Assembly: GCA_036245805.1 (NCBI GenBank)
Contig: BTRK01000004.1
Coordinates: 25,558,619 to 25,622,618, forward strand
Source of the DNA: Pristionchus mayeri
Taxonomy: Eukaryota; Nematoda; Chromadorea; Rhabditida; Neodiplogasteridae
DNA length: 64,000 nt
Reading direction: 5' to 3'
Shown here: positions 40,702-52,844 of the stretch, piece by piece
Numbering within the stretch: position 1 is the stretch's first letter
Layout: each line of letters opens with the position of its first letter
The notes under the pieces: generated by a model
Databases searched by the model: none
The model's input: only the letters and a program-made list of their open reading frames with translations
What the model was told of the DNA's origin: nothing
Translations under genes and position numbers: made by a program

Positions 40702-41189
40702 TGCGAAAATCCTGACTCGTAATGCGCTCCAACTCTAATCATCATACGGTAGTCTAGTGACCCAAGGGGAAATTTTAGAAGTGACTGAATTTGTTAAAAT
40801 TATTTTTTTTTATTATTTTGTTTTCATTTCTAAACGTTTCGCCATGGCCAATTGTGTAGATTCGTAGAGCGTAAACATTTTTCTGAAACCTCTTTACAAG
40901 TGCATCCGCGGTCCCTACATATATCTAACTAAGTCGAAGTTTATTGAATATCCGAATCACTCTTGAATAGGAACAACATGAGGGTGTGTGTCTAGCAGAA
41001 GTAGTCCCACTCAGTGGACTGATGGGGGGGATGGACTGATCTACTCAAGTGGTCCTGTGCAAAAATGACGATTAACTCACGATACTTCCGGGGTGCTCAG
41101 GCTTCCCTCTTCATGCCCAAAATCGGCCAAAACTTATTTTCTATTTTCTTACGATTTTTTTCGCTTTTCATATAAGGGCCCTTATCGCC
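40702..41189. other. Spacer, nothing firm
   Basis: AT-rich then mixed DNA. A GTCCCTA near 40,912 may be a stray terminus of a TAGGGAC element. Confidence 0.35.
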
Positions 41190-42660
41190 CCTTCTCAACT
41201 TCAATCGGGTATCATTGGGCTCCTAGATTACTGCAAAAAATGGCAGTTGGAAGTTGCTGAGAAAAAGTGCAACGTACTTCACATAGGCAAAACCAATCCC
41301 CACATTAGCTATTTATTCCTTGATCTCCTGTAACTTTGAAGCAACACAGTCAATCCGTGACCTAGGTGTCCTTATCGATCCTCTCCTAAATTTTGACTCT
41401 CACATCCATACTGTTTGCCATAAGGCATCATCATTAGTTTATTTACTCTTCCGTAGTATCAGCTGCACTATCGTTGCCCCATATACATCTGCATTTAAAT
41501 CCTTTATCCTACCTATGCTAGAATATGCCTCCCCCGTCTGGTCACCCTCCTCATCTGGTCGTATTCACAAATTAGAGAAAGTTCAACACCTTTTTAGTAG
41601 GCTATTAGATTTTCGTTGCTCTCGAACTGACTTGTCGTTCCCCTCTTATTCTGATCGATTAGCCCTTTACTATCTACAAGTGATGCCAAAACGGCGCGCG
41701 CTCTCCTCGTTTCGCACGCTCTCTCGCTCTGTCTGACCTGTGAGAGAGCGTGTGAAACGTGGAGAGCGCGCGCCATTTTGGCATCACTACTATCTACATT
41801 CTCTTTATGCTCGCCGTATTGTCATTGACATAGAGCTTGCCCTTAAAATTTTCGCCAACGCTGTCGAGTTGCCTGTTAGTAATTTCTACACATATAGAAC
41901 TATTAGCAGTCGTAATTGTGCCTTTGTTCTTCACATTCCCGCTTTCCGAAAGGAAAATTTGAAGGCATCATTTGCACATAGAACAGTCAGGCTCCTAAAT
42001 AAGCTCGACTTAATTTGTAATCCTCAGTTGTCTATAGAGACTGTTAAGAGTCATTTGCTAAATCACCATAGTTGGGTAGAGAAGTGAGAGTGCATTAATC
42101 TACGTGAGAAAGTTCAGTTACACGTCGGATAAAAGGTCAACAACAATAACAAGATTGGATTTGCCTGGCGACGTGCGATACCGAAGCTAATAATACGAAG
42201 AGTGAAGATGATCCCTCATTTCCCTCTTCATTACCCTCAATGGACCGGCCGCCTCGGAGTATATAAACCCCTCGCACCCTCTCTCCACTCATTCTCATAC
42301 GAGATAAAATAGTCTACTCTACTCTTGTACTCTTGGAATAGAAATCAGAAATCTTTAGCAACTATCATCACCCTCACCTTTTCCTCTCTCTTCCCTGTCC
42401 TTCCCCCAACCATTCGCATGTCCCCTCGACCTTCGATCTTCTCCGATCTTCTGTTACACAAGCTTACAATAAGATATACATTGGACATGCGGTCACTCCT
42501 CCCGCTCACGAGGCACCCTCCCCTCGGCACTCTCCTCTCTTGTACGACAGAATTGATCGACCCCCCCTTCTCCCCTCCTCCCTCCCCCCCATTTCACCCA
42601 CATTCTGCACTTGCCGAAGCACCCTCGTGGTGTACGATAAATAAAAATAAAATAAAATTG
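41190..42660 (+). mobile_element. 5'-truncated CR1-type retrotransposon with 3' tail
   Basis: The reverse transcriptase C-terminal part reads LLDYCKKWQLEVAEKKC, RDLGVLIDPLLNFDSHIH, EYASPVWSPSSSGRIHKLEK and then YSDRLALYYL. It is interrupted by a small element and continues LYARRIVIDIELAL to a stop near 42,087. A small frame break lies near 41,318. The 3' region ends GTGGTGTACGATAAATAAA, as in the 24,283 copy. Relative to that copy, about 245 bp at 42,088-42,335 is extra and contains GTATATAAACC. Confidence 0.8.
41679..41789. mobile_element. 111-bp hairpin element inside the retrotransposon frame
   Basis: It starts AGTGATGCCAAAACGGCGCG and ends with the inverse (one mismatch). CTATCTACA is duplicated on both sides (41,670-41,678 and 41,790-41,798). 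Removing it restores the reading frame FPSYSDRLALYYLHSLYAR. Confidence 0.85.
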
Positions 42661-42839
42661 CTTAGTCGCGTACTCGGCATGGTGTAGGAAATATTTTTCT
42701 AATCTTATATTAGTTAGACGAGGCAAGGGCGTCTAAACTGCCAGGGGGTGTGGAATAGAGACAGAGGAGGCGACTGCCAGAGGGTCTAAGAACAGGTGAA
42801 GGAGGAAGATCGTACGAGAACGAGCCAAATTAGGCTCAA

Positions 42840-44190
42840 ACGGAGCACTATTTTTTAACATTTCTCAAAATTTGGACGTAATTAAATATAAATATAGATC
42901 TGGAATCCTCTCGTCACGGCGGTTATATCCATGTATTTGGTAAGCTCGGGATTGAATAAGCGAAAAATTGGCTTTTTAATTTTTTAATTACAAAATCATG
43001 TAGGGAGCACAGGCGTGTTTCTTCAAAATGCTTCTAAAATAAAATGCGCATAGAATCCAATGGTTCATGAGCTGCCGATACGATTTCGACAACAAAAAAT
43101 TTAAAATGTTGCGAAATAACTTAATTATGCAAATTAACAAAAATTAACGCCGAGGCTAATATACCGTACCCCTTCGAATCGGCCTTATCGAAATCAGCGA
43201 CTGACTTTTTTCTCAATATTTTTTATTTACTATTTATTCTTCATTTTTTGTGTTTTCGAACTGATCCAAATGTCATTCTGGGAAATAGAGACTGATAAAA
43301 TATTTTATCACCGATATTTAATGAAGATTCGGGAAGAGCAGGGTCGCAGGTTGTCAGCTTTCCGATCGATGCAACGTAATTGCGCAAAGTGCCAGATGGA
43401 TGGGAAAGGTGCGATTATGTGCTCTAGTGTCATTAGAATGGACTCACGAACATAAATAGCATCTGGCAGTTGGCGCAAAGCAAATATCGATCGAGAAAAA
43501 TGAACATCTAAAAAAATCGCGGTTTTCCAGGCTAAAACTCGACGTAACTTCAATGCTCTCTCTGCCAGATTAACGCGCTTGGCCGTGACGTGTACGCTAT
43601 AGTCTCTAAATTGTATACATAACGAAATATAAGGTCTGGCAATGGGAGCAAATCAATTATCGGTCGAAAGAGTGCAAACTGGAAACATACTTTTCTAAAT
43701 TGACTATGAAACGCAATATACGGGCCTCAAAGTGATCAAGATGATGTGGAAAGATAATTGGCACAGGTAGAATTCATTTGGCTAGGAAAAAAATATTCTT
43801 TATTAAAAATAAAGTATTGAAAACAACCGAAAAACATTGGAAAAAACTGAGGACTGGCGTTGTGTGCATGTGTCGAGATATTTGGTATACTGTACCTTTG
43901 AAACCTAAAATAACCGCACTCTGCTGTCCCTAAAATCATGACAAATAAAATGCACGAGCGTGTTCTCCATAAAATTTCACACCAGAGAACTTGTTCCACT
44001 AATTTTAGCGCTCAATTGAGCAGTGTAAAGCATCAAAATGTGAATTCGACGCAACGTCGTCTGGAGCCAACGGAAGCTCTACGTACAGAATGAGTACGCT
44101 TATCGTCTCCAGCGCCATTGAGAACCCCAAATCACACAAAATCGGAAAATCGGATTTTTTGCTGTGCCGGGTTCTGATCGATTCTTCGGC
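42840..44190. repeat. Repeat unit T, interrupted by a C element; inverted copy at 50,100-50,510
   Basis: The segments 42,840-43,000 and 43,933-44,190 match 50,100-50,510 in inverse, including GGCTTTTTA, ACGAGCGTGTTCTCCAT and GCGTCGAATTCACATTT. The inverted copy lacks the C insertion. Confidence 0.7.
43001..43932 (+). mobile_element. Family C element, 932 bp, 8-bp target duplication
   Basis: It starts TAGGGAGCACAGGCG and ends CTGCTGTCCCTA. AAATCATG is duplicated (42,993-43,000 and 43,933-43,940). The empty site lies in inverse near 50,350-50,360. Confidence 0.75.
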
Positions 44191-44199
44191 AAACGCACT

Positions 44200-44436
44200 C
44201 ATATATTAATGTTTCCCAACACCCATGGAAATAATTTGAATTGGCGGGAGTACCCTGATCACGACAAAACGAGCGAGATAGTGTGTAAAAGGGAGAGAGC
44301 GGGCGTGATCAGGCAACTCAGACTCATACTTTGCGGCTCTACGCTAATGCAAATATTGAATTTCTATTATTTTCATTATTGGAGTTTAACTAATTACAGC
44401 TCGTTCTATTACATTGTGAAATAATATATTATTAGA
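44200..44436. other. Spacer between unit T and the B element
   Basis: CCCTGATCACGACAAAACGAG resembles the interior of P elements. Nothing else was seen. Confidence 0.35.
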
Positions 44437-44588
44437 TAGGGACCGCGGAGGGGTGTTTAAAAATGCACTCTATATCAATTCCGAAATTCTTATCTTATGA
44501 AATCGGGACTGCGGAACCGATTATGAACAACAATAGTCATTGAAAAAATAATAGCACTAATATACCTTTGAAAAATACACACTTTATC

Positions 44589-46405
44589 TAGGGACAATCA
44601 TCTGCAAATTAAAAAGCTTAAAACCGGGAAAAGGTTGTGCAGGGAGCGCTGTTTCCCAAGCACCGCGAATTTAAATCTGTGAAGAAATCTTTTTAAAAAA
44701 TTAGTTACCGAATTCTAGGGGATGCCGTTCTCCAATTTTTACAGCGAATAAAGAGTTATTCATGAGAAAAATATATTTAAAAAATAGGAAAAAAATATGT
44801 GCGAAAAAATTCTGTAGGCACTTGTATTTCGCCACATTCAGTTTAAATTAGCTAGAAATCGTTTCAGGGGGTGCCGCCCTCCAAATCTGAGTTGGAATTC
44901 TCTACGTACCTGATTAGTTTATTCAACGAAAAATTAGCAAAATTTATGTCAGCGAAACATTGCAATACAAGCTTGAAGTTTTTGAAGATGAAGGGCGCAG
45001 CAGCTAATATTTAAGCGATATTTATGTTTTCTTTCATTTTATACGATTGAATATCACCCGATTGAACATACTATGTATTCAAAAGGTATATTAATAATTT
45101 ATTTAAATTTAGCACACAGAGGTGCACGAAGCTACAGTATACCATTATCAATCGAGCTCAATGATTGGAAGCACATACGTCCCAGAATATAAAACATGAT
45201 CAATTATTTACCAAATTTAACAGTTCTATGTAATGCAATAAAAGAAAACATGATATATTCAATGTGAAATTTCGAAATATTGTCCCGCTGAACTGACATG
45301 ACCCAGCAAACCTCTGGAGATAGGGTCATCCACTCAAAATTTCAAAATTTTTCTAAAATTCTTTTATTATATGGGACGGGGTTATCGATGGTGCGGAAAG
45401 AGAATAGCGTCACTAGAATTATAATATACTTCATTTTCAATGAGTATGCGCCTATTTCTCTAAGCTCCGCCCATCGTGGTGTAGTGCAAGCTCTCCAGAG
45501 GTTTGCTGGGTCATGTCAGTTCAGCGGGACAATATTTCGAAATTTCACATTGAATATATCATGTTTTCTTTTATTGCATTACATAGAACTGTTAAATTTG
45601 GTAAATAATTGATCATGTTTTATATTCTGGGACGTATGTGCTTCTAATCATTGAGCTCGATTGATAATGGTATACTGTAGCTTCGTGCATCTCTGTGTGC
45701 TAAATTTAAGTAAATTATTAATATACCTTTTGAATACATAGTATGTTCAATCGGGTGATATTCAATCGTATAAAATGAAAGAAAACATAAATATCGCTTA
45801 AATATTAGCTGCGGCGCCCATCATCTTCTAAAAGTTCAAGCTTGTATTGCAATGTTTCGCTGACATAAATTTTGCTAATTTTTTGTTGAATAAACTAATT
45901 TTGTACGTAGAGTATTCCAACTCAGATTTGGAGGGCGGCACCCCCTGAAACGATTTCTAGCTAATTTAAACTGAATGTGGCGAAATACAAGTGCCTACAG
46001 AATTTTTTCGCTGACATATTTTTTTCCTTTTTTTTAAATATATTTTTCTCATGAATAACTCTTTATTCGCTGTAAAAATTGGAGAACGGCATCCCCTAGA
46101 ATTCGGTAACTGATTTTTTAAAAAGATTTCTTCATAGATTTAAATTCGCGGTGCTTGGGAAACATCGCTCCGTGCACAACCTTTTCCCGGTTTTAAGCTT
46201 TTTAATTTGCAGATGATTGTCCCTACTCTGGAGAGCTTGCACTACACCACGATGGGCGGAGCTTAGAGAAATAGGCTCATACTCATTGAAAATGAAATAT
46301 ATTATAATTCTAGTGACGCTATTCTCTTTCCGCACCATCGATAACCCCGTCCCATATAATAAAAGAATTTTAGAAAAATTTTGAAATTTTGAGTGGATGA
46401 CTCTA
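44589..46405 (-). mobile_element. R element (outer), split by a second R element
   Basis: It starts TAGGGACAATCATCTGC and ends GGATGACTCTA. CACTTTATC is duplicated (44,580-44,588 and 46,406-46,414), 9 bp. Without the inner element and its duplicate it measures 903 bp. Confidence 0.85.
45321..46225 (+). mobile_element. R element (inner), 905 bp, inserted in the opposite orientation
   Basis: It starts TAGGGTCATCCACTC and ends GCAGATGATTGTCCCTA. CTCTGGAGA is duplicated (45,312-45,320 and 46,226-46,234). It landed inside another R copy, so the pair forms a large apparent palindrome. Confidence 0.87.
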
Positions 46406-47634
46406 CACTTTATCAGAGATCCACCGTATTTTTTTGGTAGAGTTGGGGCGAATTTGTTACTTCTGAGACATGGTTGTTTTCAAAAATTAATTAACGCGTT
46501 ATGTGAATTTTTAATTTTGAAATGTTGCCTTTTTATTTTGATAACATATGCGAACGGTGAGCTCAAGGGCAATTTATCGCACTCTACTGCTTCAAAGCCC
46601 AATAATAGAACAATCGCTCATTTTGACTTTCACTGCTATAAACAAGGTCTCCGAATGACGAACCGTCATTTTTTGTACATGTTTAGGACAGAGGGGATGT
46701 AGCTGCATGTGATTAAATGTTCAAATTAAACTGGGCACTCAGAAAAATGGAGAAAATCAAGGTTAACCGAGAAAAATGGCAACATAGTCTTAAAAATAGG
46801 CCATTAACCATGCTTCCGAACGAAACCCGAGCATGGCCAGAGGCACTGTAGAGTGCAGGGATGCTTATAGTAATCAACTGAATAGAGCACTAAAACTGGG
46901 CACTCCGATTTAAAGAGAAAAATGCAAATCATTAGAAAAATGTGAAGCGCAATTTTCTAACAATGCATTTATTTACGTTTTACAACCACTAAATAACTTA
47001 ATTCAGTTAAGATTTTGTATCTTCAGATGATGCTCTATCGATTGTACGCAAAAAGTAATTAATTAAAATAAAGTAAACCTGAGAAAATAAATAAATAAAA
47101 TAGTGGTGTGATGGTGTGTGAGTTTTCGCAATGCAAAAAATGGTGAACGGCAGAAAAGACAGAGCTCCGCAGTCCCTACGCATATCAGGCCACTCACGAG
47201 AGAATCAGGACAAATGGGACGTATCCTGGTACAATGTAAACAGTCGAATTCAAGGTTTCATCATTTCCGGGGGTAATCGATAGCCCTGAATCCGATTCCG
47301 AGTAGACTTATGGCCTATGTCGAGTCACAGCTGCAGTAGCTTGCTGCAAAGATTCGAGACTCTCACTTTCGAATGTTTGAAAATGGTCATAAAGTGCTTC
47401 AATTAACATGAAATTTGGAGAGTAGGCATCAATCATGACCTCCTATGAATTCCCCAAGTGATTTTTAGGTAGGTCAAATAGGCATGACTCAGCAGTTTTT
47501 CTTGAATAACTTTTTTAGTTCGAAACAGAGACAGACCAAATTTTTGCATCGTTTAGAGAATTAAAGTCTGCATCGACATGATTTTATTCAGAATTTTGCC
47601 AATTGGTAAAATATGTTTTACAAGCGAAAAACTG

Positions 47635-47702
47635 GTGATGGGTGTAGGGGTAAGGAGATAGGCTTCATCTTCAAAGGTCGTGGGTTCGACTCCTCCGGAA
47701 GG
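47635..47702 (+). other. tRNA-like module
   Basis: It has a degenerate A-box (GGGTGTAGGGGTAAGG) and a B-box (GGGTTCGACTCC), followed by GGAAGGCAAATATGTTTTGC. No sound cloverleaf was seen. Confidence 0.5.
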
Positions 47703-47884
47703 CAAATATGTTTTGCTATCATCTTAAAGTATTTAACATAGTTCTCATGCATTTTATTGTGCTTTGTTGTTTGTTTCTGTTCAATTTTTCACTATTTCCC
47801 AAGCCAGGTGCATAAAGCCTCTTCTCAAGTACAGCAAACACTTACAATGGTGAAAAACACTTTATAGAATAAGCAAAACATATT

Positions 47885-47945
47885 TGCCTTCAGGAGGAGT
47901 CGAACCCACGACCTTTACGACCTTCACACCCATCGCTTACGTGCG
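47885..47945 (-). other. tRNA-like module, inverted partner
   Basis: GGAGTCGAACCCACGACC on the + strand is the inverse of the B-box at 47,680. The A-box side is more eroded. Confidence 0.5.
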
Positions 47946-48447
47946 CAGCACGCACAATTTCGCAGTTTTCCGCTTGTAAAACATCTTTTACCAAATGGTA
48001 AAAATCTGAAAAAAAATCATGACGATGCGGAATTTAATTCTCTAAACGATGCAAAAATTTGGTCTTTGTTTCGAACTAAAAAAGTTATTCAAGAAAAACT
48101 GCTCAGACATGCCTATTTGACCTACCTAAAAAACAGTAGGGGAATTCATAGGAGCTCCTAGGAGGTCATGATTGATGCCTACTCTCCAAATTTCATGTTA
48201 ATTGAAGCACTTTATGACCATTTTCAAACATTCGAAAGTGCGAGTCTCGAATCTTTGCAGCAAGCTGCTGCAGCTGTGAATCGACATAGGCCATCCGTCT
48301 ACTCGGAATCGGATTCAGGGCTATCGATTACCCCCGGAAATTATGAAACCTCAAATTCGATTTTCTGAATGTACCAGAGTGGTCCTGCTTCTCTCGTGAG
48401 AGGCCTGATATGTCCTTGAATCCCTATGGCCTGACATGTGGTGATGA

Positions 48448-48672
48448 TTAAAGTTACCCAACAAGGATGAAACCCTGATCTCACCCTGATCCCGTCGCGT
48501 GCACGAGAGAGTATGCAAAAGTGAGAGAGCGCGGATCATTTCCGGCTTTCCCTTGAGGCTATTATTGATTTTTAGCATTTTTGTATATTCATTCTATACT
48601 AATTCAACCATCGGCTATTAGATGGAGGACGAAAAATAATGGGTCAATTTCGTCCTTGTTGGGTAACTTTAA
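48448..48672. mobile_element. P element, 225 bp
   Basis: It has the same ends and length as 31,291-31,515 with only a few differences visible, so the two are probably young. It is TTAA-flanked. Confidence 0.8.
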
Positions 48673-48705
48673 ACGCAAGAATTTAAATTAAAAACACTTT
48701 CAAGA

Positions 48706-49375
48706 TAGGGAGAGCAGGCGGGTTTCTTCAAAATGCTTCTAAAATAAAATGCGCCTAGAATCCAATAGTTTATGAGCTGCTGATACCATTTCGACACCAA
48801 AAAATTAAAAATTTTACAAAATAAACTAATTATTCGAATTAACTAAATTAACGCCGAGGCTGAGATACAGTACGCTCGGTCTTCCAACATTGACTTAATC
48901 AGCGACTGACTTTTTGTCTTCGTATTTTTCATTATTTATTTTTCTTAATTTTTAAACTGAAATTATATGAAAATATGTTTTCGAATTGATATACATGTCA
49001 TTCTGGGAATCATAGACCAAGAAAATAGCTTATTACTGAGCTTATCATTGTTTGTCATAGGAACATCGCGTGTTCTGCTTTCAGACCGAGAAAGTAGCAT
49101 TCCGTTCGATGACACCTGGCCTTGCTACGCGAAAAGACGTTCTTTAGGGTCAGTAGAATGAATTGGCATAGGAATATAAGGGGTGATCTGGGAATATAAT
49201 TGACATAGGGAGCATTCATTCGGAAAGGAAAAAAATAATCTGTATCAAAAACAAAATGTTGAAAACAACTGAGAAAGTTTTGAAAGTTCAGAAGCGATTT
49301 AGAATCGTAAACTGAAAAGAGATGGGGGTATACTGTAAGTTGGAATTCTGAAATGACCATGCTCTGCGGTCCCTA
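48706..49375 (+). mobile_element. Family C element, 670 bp
   Basis: It starts TAGGGAGAGCAGGCGGG and ends CTCTGCGGTCCCTA. The 64-codon frame in it recurs three times in the window with the element and is not an independent gene. Confidence 0.72.
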
Positions 49376-50100
49376 CCTAAAATAAAACATGTTTGCCCTT
49401 TACGATTTCTTTATATTTTTTATGGAAGATATTTTAGAGCAAGGCCTCTGGGATTTTATACGATTTTAGAGCCGGCACTTCTTTATAAGTAAATACGAGC
49501 CAATACAATAAAAGACAACGCAGATTTAAATTCCCGCACGGAGCAATTTCCTAACCAACATTTGACCTTTTTCCGGAAAACCTTTTTAATTTTCCGGTTC
49601 GGTGGTCCCTACACGCGCGGTAGAGAACATACGAATCGATAAATCACTAACAATTCAACTGAATTTAGGCCAGATAAATAATTGTACAGTAGTATTTCTC
49701 ATCAGGACCCTTCAGGGCAGTTCTGATAAACGAGGCAAATTGAAAAAAACTTCAGATGCCGCAAACTGGCATCGGACCCAAAAGAAGAGGGGTTCCAGTC
49801 CGATGCGTTATCCACTAGGCCACGAGGGAGTTGTTAGTAGGGGGCATTGGAAGGGTTGATAAGGCGAGGCAAATTGAGGCGCCGATCGAATTATTGATTT
49901 ATCTCGTTCCCCAGGAGTCTTCCGCAGAAAATTAAAAGTGTTTTGGGCTCCCCACATGATGCGAAATCTATGGTGAAGAGCTTTTCCGGAAACTCCACGG
50001 ACACTCCGCGACCGTCCCTTGTAAGTATAGTCGGATAGATAATTGACTCTCCTCATACTGAGGATATCTATACCTATATGAGAGCGTTTGCCTAAAAGTC
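49376..50100. repeat. Mixed repeat segment with the inverted copy of the tRNA-Arg-like repeat
   Basis: TTTTTAATTTTCCGG near 49,588 and GGTGGTCCCTA near 49,608 form a stray X'-type end. From about 49,795 to 50,025 the sequence is the inverse of 29,490-29,735, including the B-box (here GGTTCCAGTCC) and A-box (GCGTTATCCACTAGGCCAC). Confidence 0.6.
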
Positions 50101-50510
50101 GAGCAAATCTAATAGATTTTGGCACAGCAAAAAAATCTGATTTTACAATTTTGTGTGATTTGGGGTTCTCAAGGGCGCTGGAGACTATAGGCTTACTCAT
50201 TTTGCACGTAGAGCTTCCGTTTGCTCCAGACGACGTTGCGTCGAATTCACATTTTTAGGCTTAACACAGCTCAATTGAGCGCTAAAATTAGTGAAACAAG
50301 TTTTCTGGGGTGACATTTTATGGAGAACACGCTCGTGTATTTCATTTGTCATGATTTTGTTTTTTCATGATTTTTTAAAAAAAATAAAAAGCCATTTTTT
50401 CGCTGATTCAATCCCGAGCTCAGTAAATACACGGATAGAACCGCCGTGACGAGAGTATTCCAGATCTATATTTTTATCTAATTTCGTCATCCAAATTTTG
50501 AGAAAACTAA

Positions 50511-51182
50511 CAAAGAGTGCACTCAAAACAGATTAAAACGCCTATACACAGCAACATCAAGACCGTAATAATGCACTTCCGGAAAATGCTATCACGGGAT
50601 GATTTCCGTAAAAAAGTCCCAATCATGCCGTGCCAGGAGCCTAGTAAATTCAAAAAAACACTGACTTTATTTCAAGACTACCGTAATTTTTCATCGGCGT
50701 GTTTTATAAAATGAGCTGCTGTATTTTTATTTGTGGCGTTTTCATTAGTAACAAGGACCATTCTTGCGATTTAGACTGTAACTAATTGTATACAATAAAT
50801 AAATAGTGTCAAAACGATACCATTCCTTCGTAAGATCGACCCCCCTAAATGTTTACACTCCCTCTTGTTATTGATAAATTGAGCACTGTTTGGTCAATTT
50901 TGTATTGATTTCAGTAAACTGGGCACGCCTAAGAATCTAAAAAAACTAAGAAAAGATTTTAAAATTTAGTTTGAAATTTTGATGCAAAAACAACGGCTTC
51001 CGCGACGCATGATATACTGTAGCGCAACGCATGAAAATTGTGAGAGTGAACAGTGCAGTGATTCTGCTGTGGTATTGCAATATTAAAACGTTCCGACAAT
51101 GCTAGTTGACCACATAAGCCGCTAAATCGCTGAGCCGGCCTTTAGTACTTTAATTATTATACTCTTGAATTGGGACCGCACG
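50511..51182. other. AT-rich stretch, nothing recognised
   Basis: No element ends, RNA or convincing coding sequence. TCATGCCGTGCCAGGAG near 50,624 echoes the ends of family F. Confidence 0.35.
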
Positions 51183-51597
51183 GCCCTTGGAAGATCGACA
51201 TAGACCTTTTGAAATTGTGTCACCCCATCAGGGGGAATCAGGCAAATCGCGCGCTTGTTCAAATGTTATACAGTCAGAATCGCCTGATTCGTCAAGTATG
51301 TGCCTGAATCACGTCAAATTTGCCTGAGTCATCACGTTACCGTATTTTTTTAGTTCAAACATTAATTTCAGTCCGCGATGGCAGTTTTTCGTAATTTTTA
51401 AACTTAATTAAATTGAAGATTTATTAATTTATTTGGTCAACTTTTAACGTAACCGCTAATGCCAGGCAGTGCTTGGTCAAACTTTTCGTTCATTATTGCT
51501 GAACTGATACAATCATTTCTATGTTTAGTTAAGCATAATTTTACAGCGCGACACAGTTTCATAAGGTCTATGTCGATCTTCCGGGGGCCGTGGGACC
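51183..51597. mobile_element. Family D relative
   Basis: Both ends carry GGAAGATCGACATAGACCTT in inverted orientation next to CACGGCCC. The interior repeats GCCTGATTCGTCAAG / GCCTGAATCACG / GCCTGAGTCATCAC. Confidence 0.65.
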
Positions 51598-52842
51598 GCA
51601 GAGCTAGGGACAGCAGGCCCCGCCCTGATTCTGTCATTCGGGAAAAACCCTCCTACCTTACACCAAGGTTCCACACAAAATATCAATCGTGAACTGATAA
51701 AACATGGCTACTCGCGAATTTATTTTTTTCGTATTTTGAGCAAATTTTTCTGATATTTTTTTATTTGCAATTGTAGTGTGATAGTTATTCTACAATCTCA
51801 GCGTACCACTTACTGGCTCAATCTGTATTGCGTTCGCAAGAGTTCTTCCAAAAACAGGTTGTGTGTCGACCTCTTAAATCTAGTTTTTCGATTTTGGTTT
51901 CGCTAGGTTTTCTTTCAATTTTTACTAAACAACTATGCGTCCCCATTGAGCTTTAATTCTATGAAAGATTGGAACGCGCCGAATCCCGCCAAAATTTTCT
52001 AGGTCTAAAACTGTCCACCCGTTCCTGTGGCATCAACCAAATTTTAATGTCCTACAAGCGCCTATTGTTTGTGTTTAGCTAGAATAGTAATGGACAGTTA
52101 TCAGAAAATCATGTAAATCTCCTACACAAAATTTCCATTAACTAGCTTTTGTATAAGCACATAGTCAGCACGAAAAGAAAGCAATTCACAGAAAATGGCA
52201 CATGCGAACTGATCGTTGGATTAGCGATCGAACTATGCGGAGGAGAGTATGGACGTGATAGAATGATATGATATGAGCGAATTACTCCTATCGTTGTTCC
52301 AAAATCTCGTTCTTATTTTAGATAGTATACGGTAGTTTGTAGAATCTTGATATCCTTCGACAACTATCGAATGACTTCTCACAGTTTGTTGTTACATGGA
52401 ACATAACATCAGTGAACTAGGCGTCGAACGTAATCTCTACAGGCCTCATCACGTAATGGAGCGCAGGGAGACGTTCGGAAAGGCGTCTTCATAAATATTG
52501 TTTTTCATTGCTGTTTATATAGATAAAAAAATATGTGTATGCCTACTCGCAAGTTGAGACACTGCCATTGAATATTATATTCAATAAAAAGAATGGCAAT
52601 GAATATGGATTTTTCAAAACAACTTTAAAGTTATAGAATCATAAATCTGACCTAAGATGTGCTCAAACTCATACGATTTCAGTGTTACGGTAATCTTGCT
52701 CAAGTTAACATATTTTCAAAGCGTTCAAGACAGTTGGATTATTTTTTTCAGTTAACCCTATGCATATTTGAACGATTAGAGTTGTCAGGTCTTTCGATTG
52801 CACACAAAGAAAATCCATCAAATTCGTTTTCATGCGACACGC
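51598..52842. other. Single-copy-looking stretch without recognised genes
   Basis: TAGGGACAGCAGGCC at about 51,605 could start an element. The rest is AT-rich. A few stretches (52,380-52,480) are more balanced in base content but have no open frame longer than about 60 codons. Confidence 0.35.
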
Positions 52843-52844
52843 TG

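Larger units (their letters stand above)
44437..47178 (+). mobile_element. Family B element hosting two nested R elements
   Basis: It starts TAGGGACCGCGGAGGGGTG and ends CTCCGCAGTCCCTA. After removing 44,589-46,405 and one duplicate, it matches the B copy at 33,487-34,395 along its length. Its own target duplication is not evident, perhaps because the right side was replaced by the adjoining palindrome. Confidence 0.78.
47182..48411. repeat. Palindromic element with tRNA-like modules, about 1.2 kb
   Basis: It starts ATATCAGGCCACTCACGAGA and ends CTCTCGTGAGAGGCCTGATAT. The arms match for about 500 bp each. Its ends resemble those of the 1.1-kb hairpin at 61,453-62,557. Confidence 0.8.

Noticed and set aside
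42088..42335. Solo LTR with GTATATAAACC box inside the retrotransposon 3' region
   Set aside because: No TG...CA ends or target duplication could be defined and no second copy was found.
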